From positions 1 through 5,582 of the forward strand of contig CAYYAQ010000231.1 in assembly GCA_964469555.1 (NCBI GenBank): 5,582 bases of DNA, read 5' to 3'. Made by a program: the position numbers and the translations under genes. The DNA comes from CAYYAQ01 sp964469555 (lineage in GTDB: Bacteria > Planctomycetota > UBA1135 > UBA2386). Positions within the stretch are counted from its first letter, which is position 1, and every line of letters starts with the position of its first letter. This document shows, piece by piece, positions 5,369-5,582 of the stretch. Under the pieces are notes generated by a model. The model was not told the DNA's origin. It did no database searches and saw nothing but the letters and a program-made list of their open reading frames with translations.

Positions 5369-5582
5369 ATGCCGAGCAGCCCCGGACGGGATGAACGCGA
5401 AGCCTACCTGCTCACCGACGTGGCTTCAGCCCACGACGCAGGGTTGAGTACCGAGCAGATCCTCAACGGACCCGCGACGGCGTCCCTTCGATCAGGAATC
5501 GTCGTGGACCGCGACTCATCCCTCGCGATCGGGTTGCAGGACAAGGGAGTCCGGGTCGCACCCCACGAGTTGCTGGTCCTGC
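5369..5582 (+). CDS. N-terminal fragment of an unknown protein, possibly type II secretion F-like
   Basis: An ATG at 5369 opens a frame that stays open for 71 codons to the right edge. The N-terminus is polar (MPSSPGRDEREAY) without a signal peptide, followed by LLTDVASAHDAGLSTEQIL (14-32), a middle segment ending SSLAIGLQDKGV (50-61), and RVAPHELLVL (62-71) at the edge. The order 'AGLS-x-EQ-L ... LA-GL-x-x-GV-x-V-x-P-x-E-L-x-x-L' resembles the first helical repeat of GspF/PilC-type type II secretion F domains, where an early helix is followed by a low-complexity gap and then a 'sl-eaL...fpp-evalv' helix pair. With 71 residues this is a suggestion only. No Shine-Dalgarno is visible. It is divergent from the membrane-protein gene. 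Confidence 0.5.
   Translation, partial: MPSSPGRDEREAYLLTDVASAHDAGLSTEQILNGPATASLRSGIVVDRDSSLAIGLQDKGVRVAPHELLVL

Noticed and set aside
1..5582. CRISPR array, insertion sequence, integrase, tRNA or phage attachment site
   Set aside because: No regularly spaced repeats, transposase or integrase motifs, terminal inverted repeats or tRNA-like cloverleaf could be found on either strand.

Overview
The window is visibly GC-rich (estimated roughly 60-65 %, not counted exactly) and comes from a bacterium. A sigma-54 (NtrC-type) response regulator and the start of an LpxH-like phosphoesterase, a lipid A pathway family, point to a Gram-negative, outer-membrane organism. The gene style (GTG starts, 1-4 base overlaps, a secreted GH42-like protein) would suit Planctomycetota or a deltaproteobacterial-type lineage. 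That is inference; no rRNA or other phylogenetic marker is present.

Layout. Positions 1-4295 hold a tightly packed minus-strand operon, read right to left: (i) a 226-aa protein with a degenerate GGDEF domain; (ii) a 447-aa REC-AAA+-HTH sigma-54 response regulator, joined to (i) by an ATGA overlap; (iii) a 711-aa secreted GH42/beta-galactosidase-like protein, joined to (ii) by a TAGTG overlap; (iv) the first 42 residues of an LpxH-like metallophosphoesterase, 11 bases after (iii), running off the left edge. A sigma-70-like promoter candidate lies just ahead of (i).

Positions 4296-4853 carry no convincing protein gene. They hold a strong minus-strand intrinsic terminator (10-bp stem plus eight T), several other good hairpins and a possible promoter. 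These could make a roughly 220-nt structured RNA or an attenuated leader for the operon. Positions 4854-5300 (minus) encode a 148-aa protein of unknown function with one C-terminal membrane helix. A 68-bp divergent promoter region separates it from a plus-strand gene that starts at 5369 and runs off the right edge; this may belong to the type II secretion F family, but the fragment is too short to be sure.

How the genes may work together. A GGDEF-fold protein without catalytic residues is encoded directly ahead of a response regulator, and no histidine kinase is in view. Downstream are an exported carbohydrate-active-type protein and a lipid A-type enzyme. The simplest reading is a signalling module co-transcribed with envelope or carbohydrate functions. 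The link is inferred only from gene overlaps. Both the GGDEF protein and the GH42-like protein seem to lack key catalytic residues, and the AAA+ domain departs from consensus at several ATP-site positions; this repeated divergence is the most unusual aspect of the locus.
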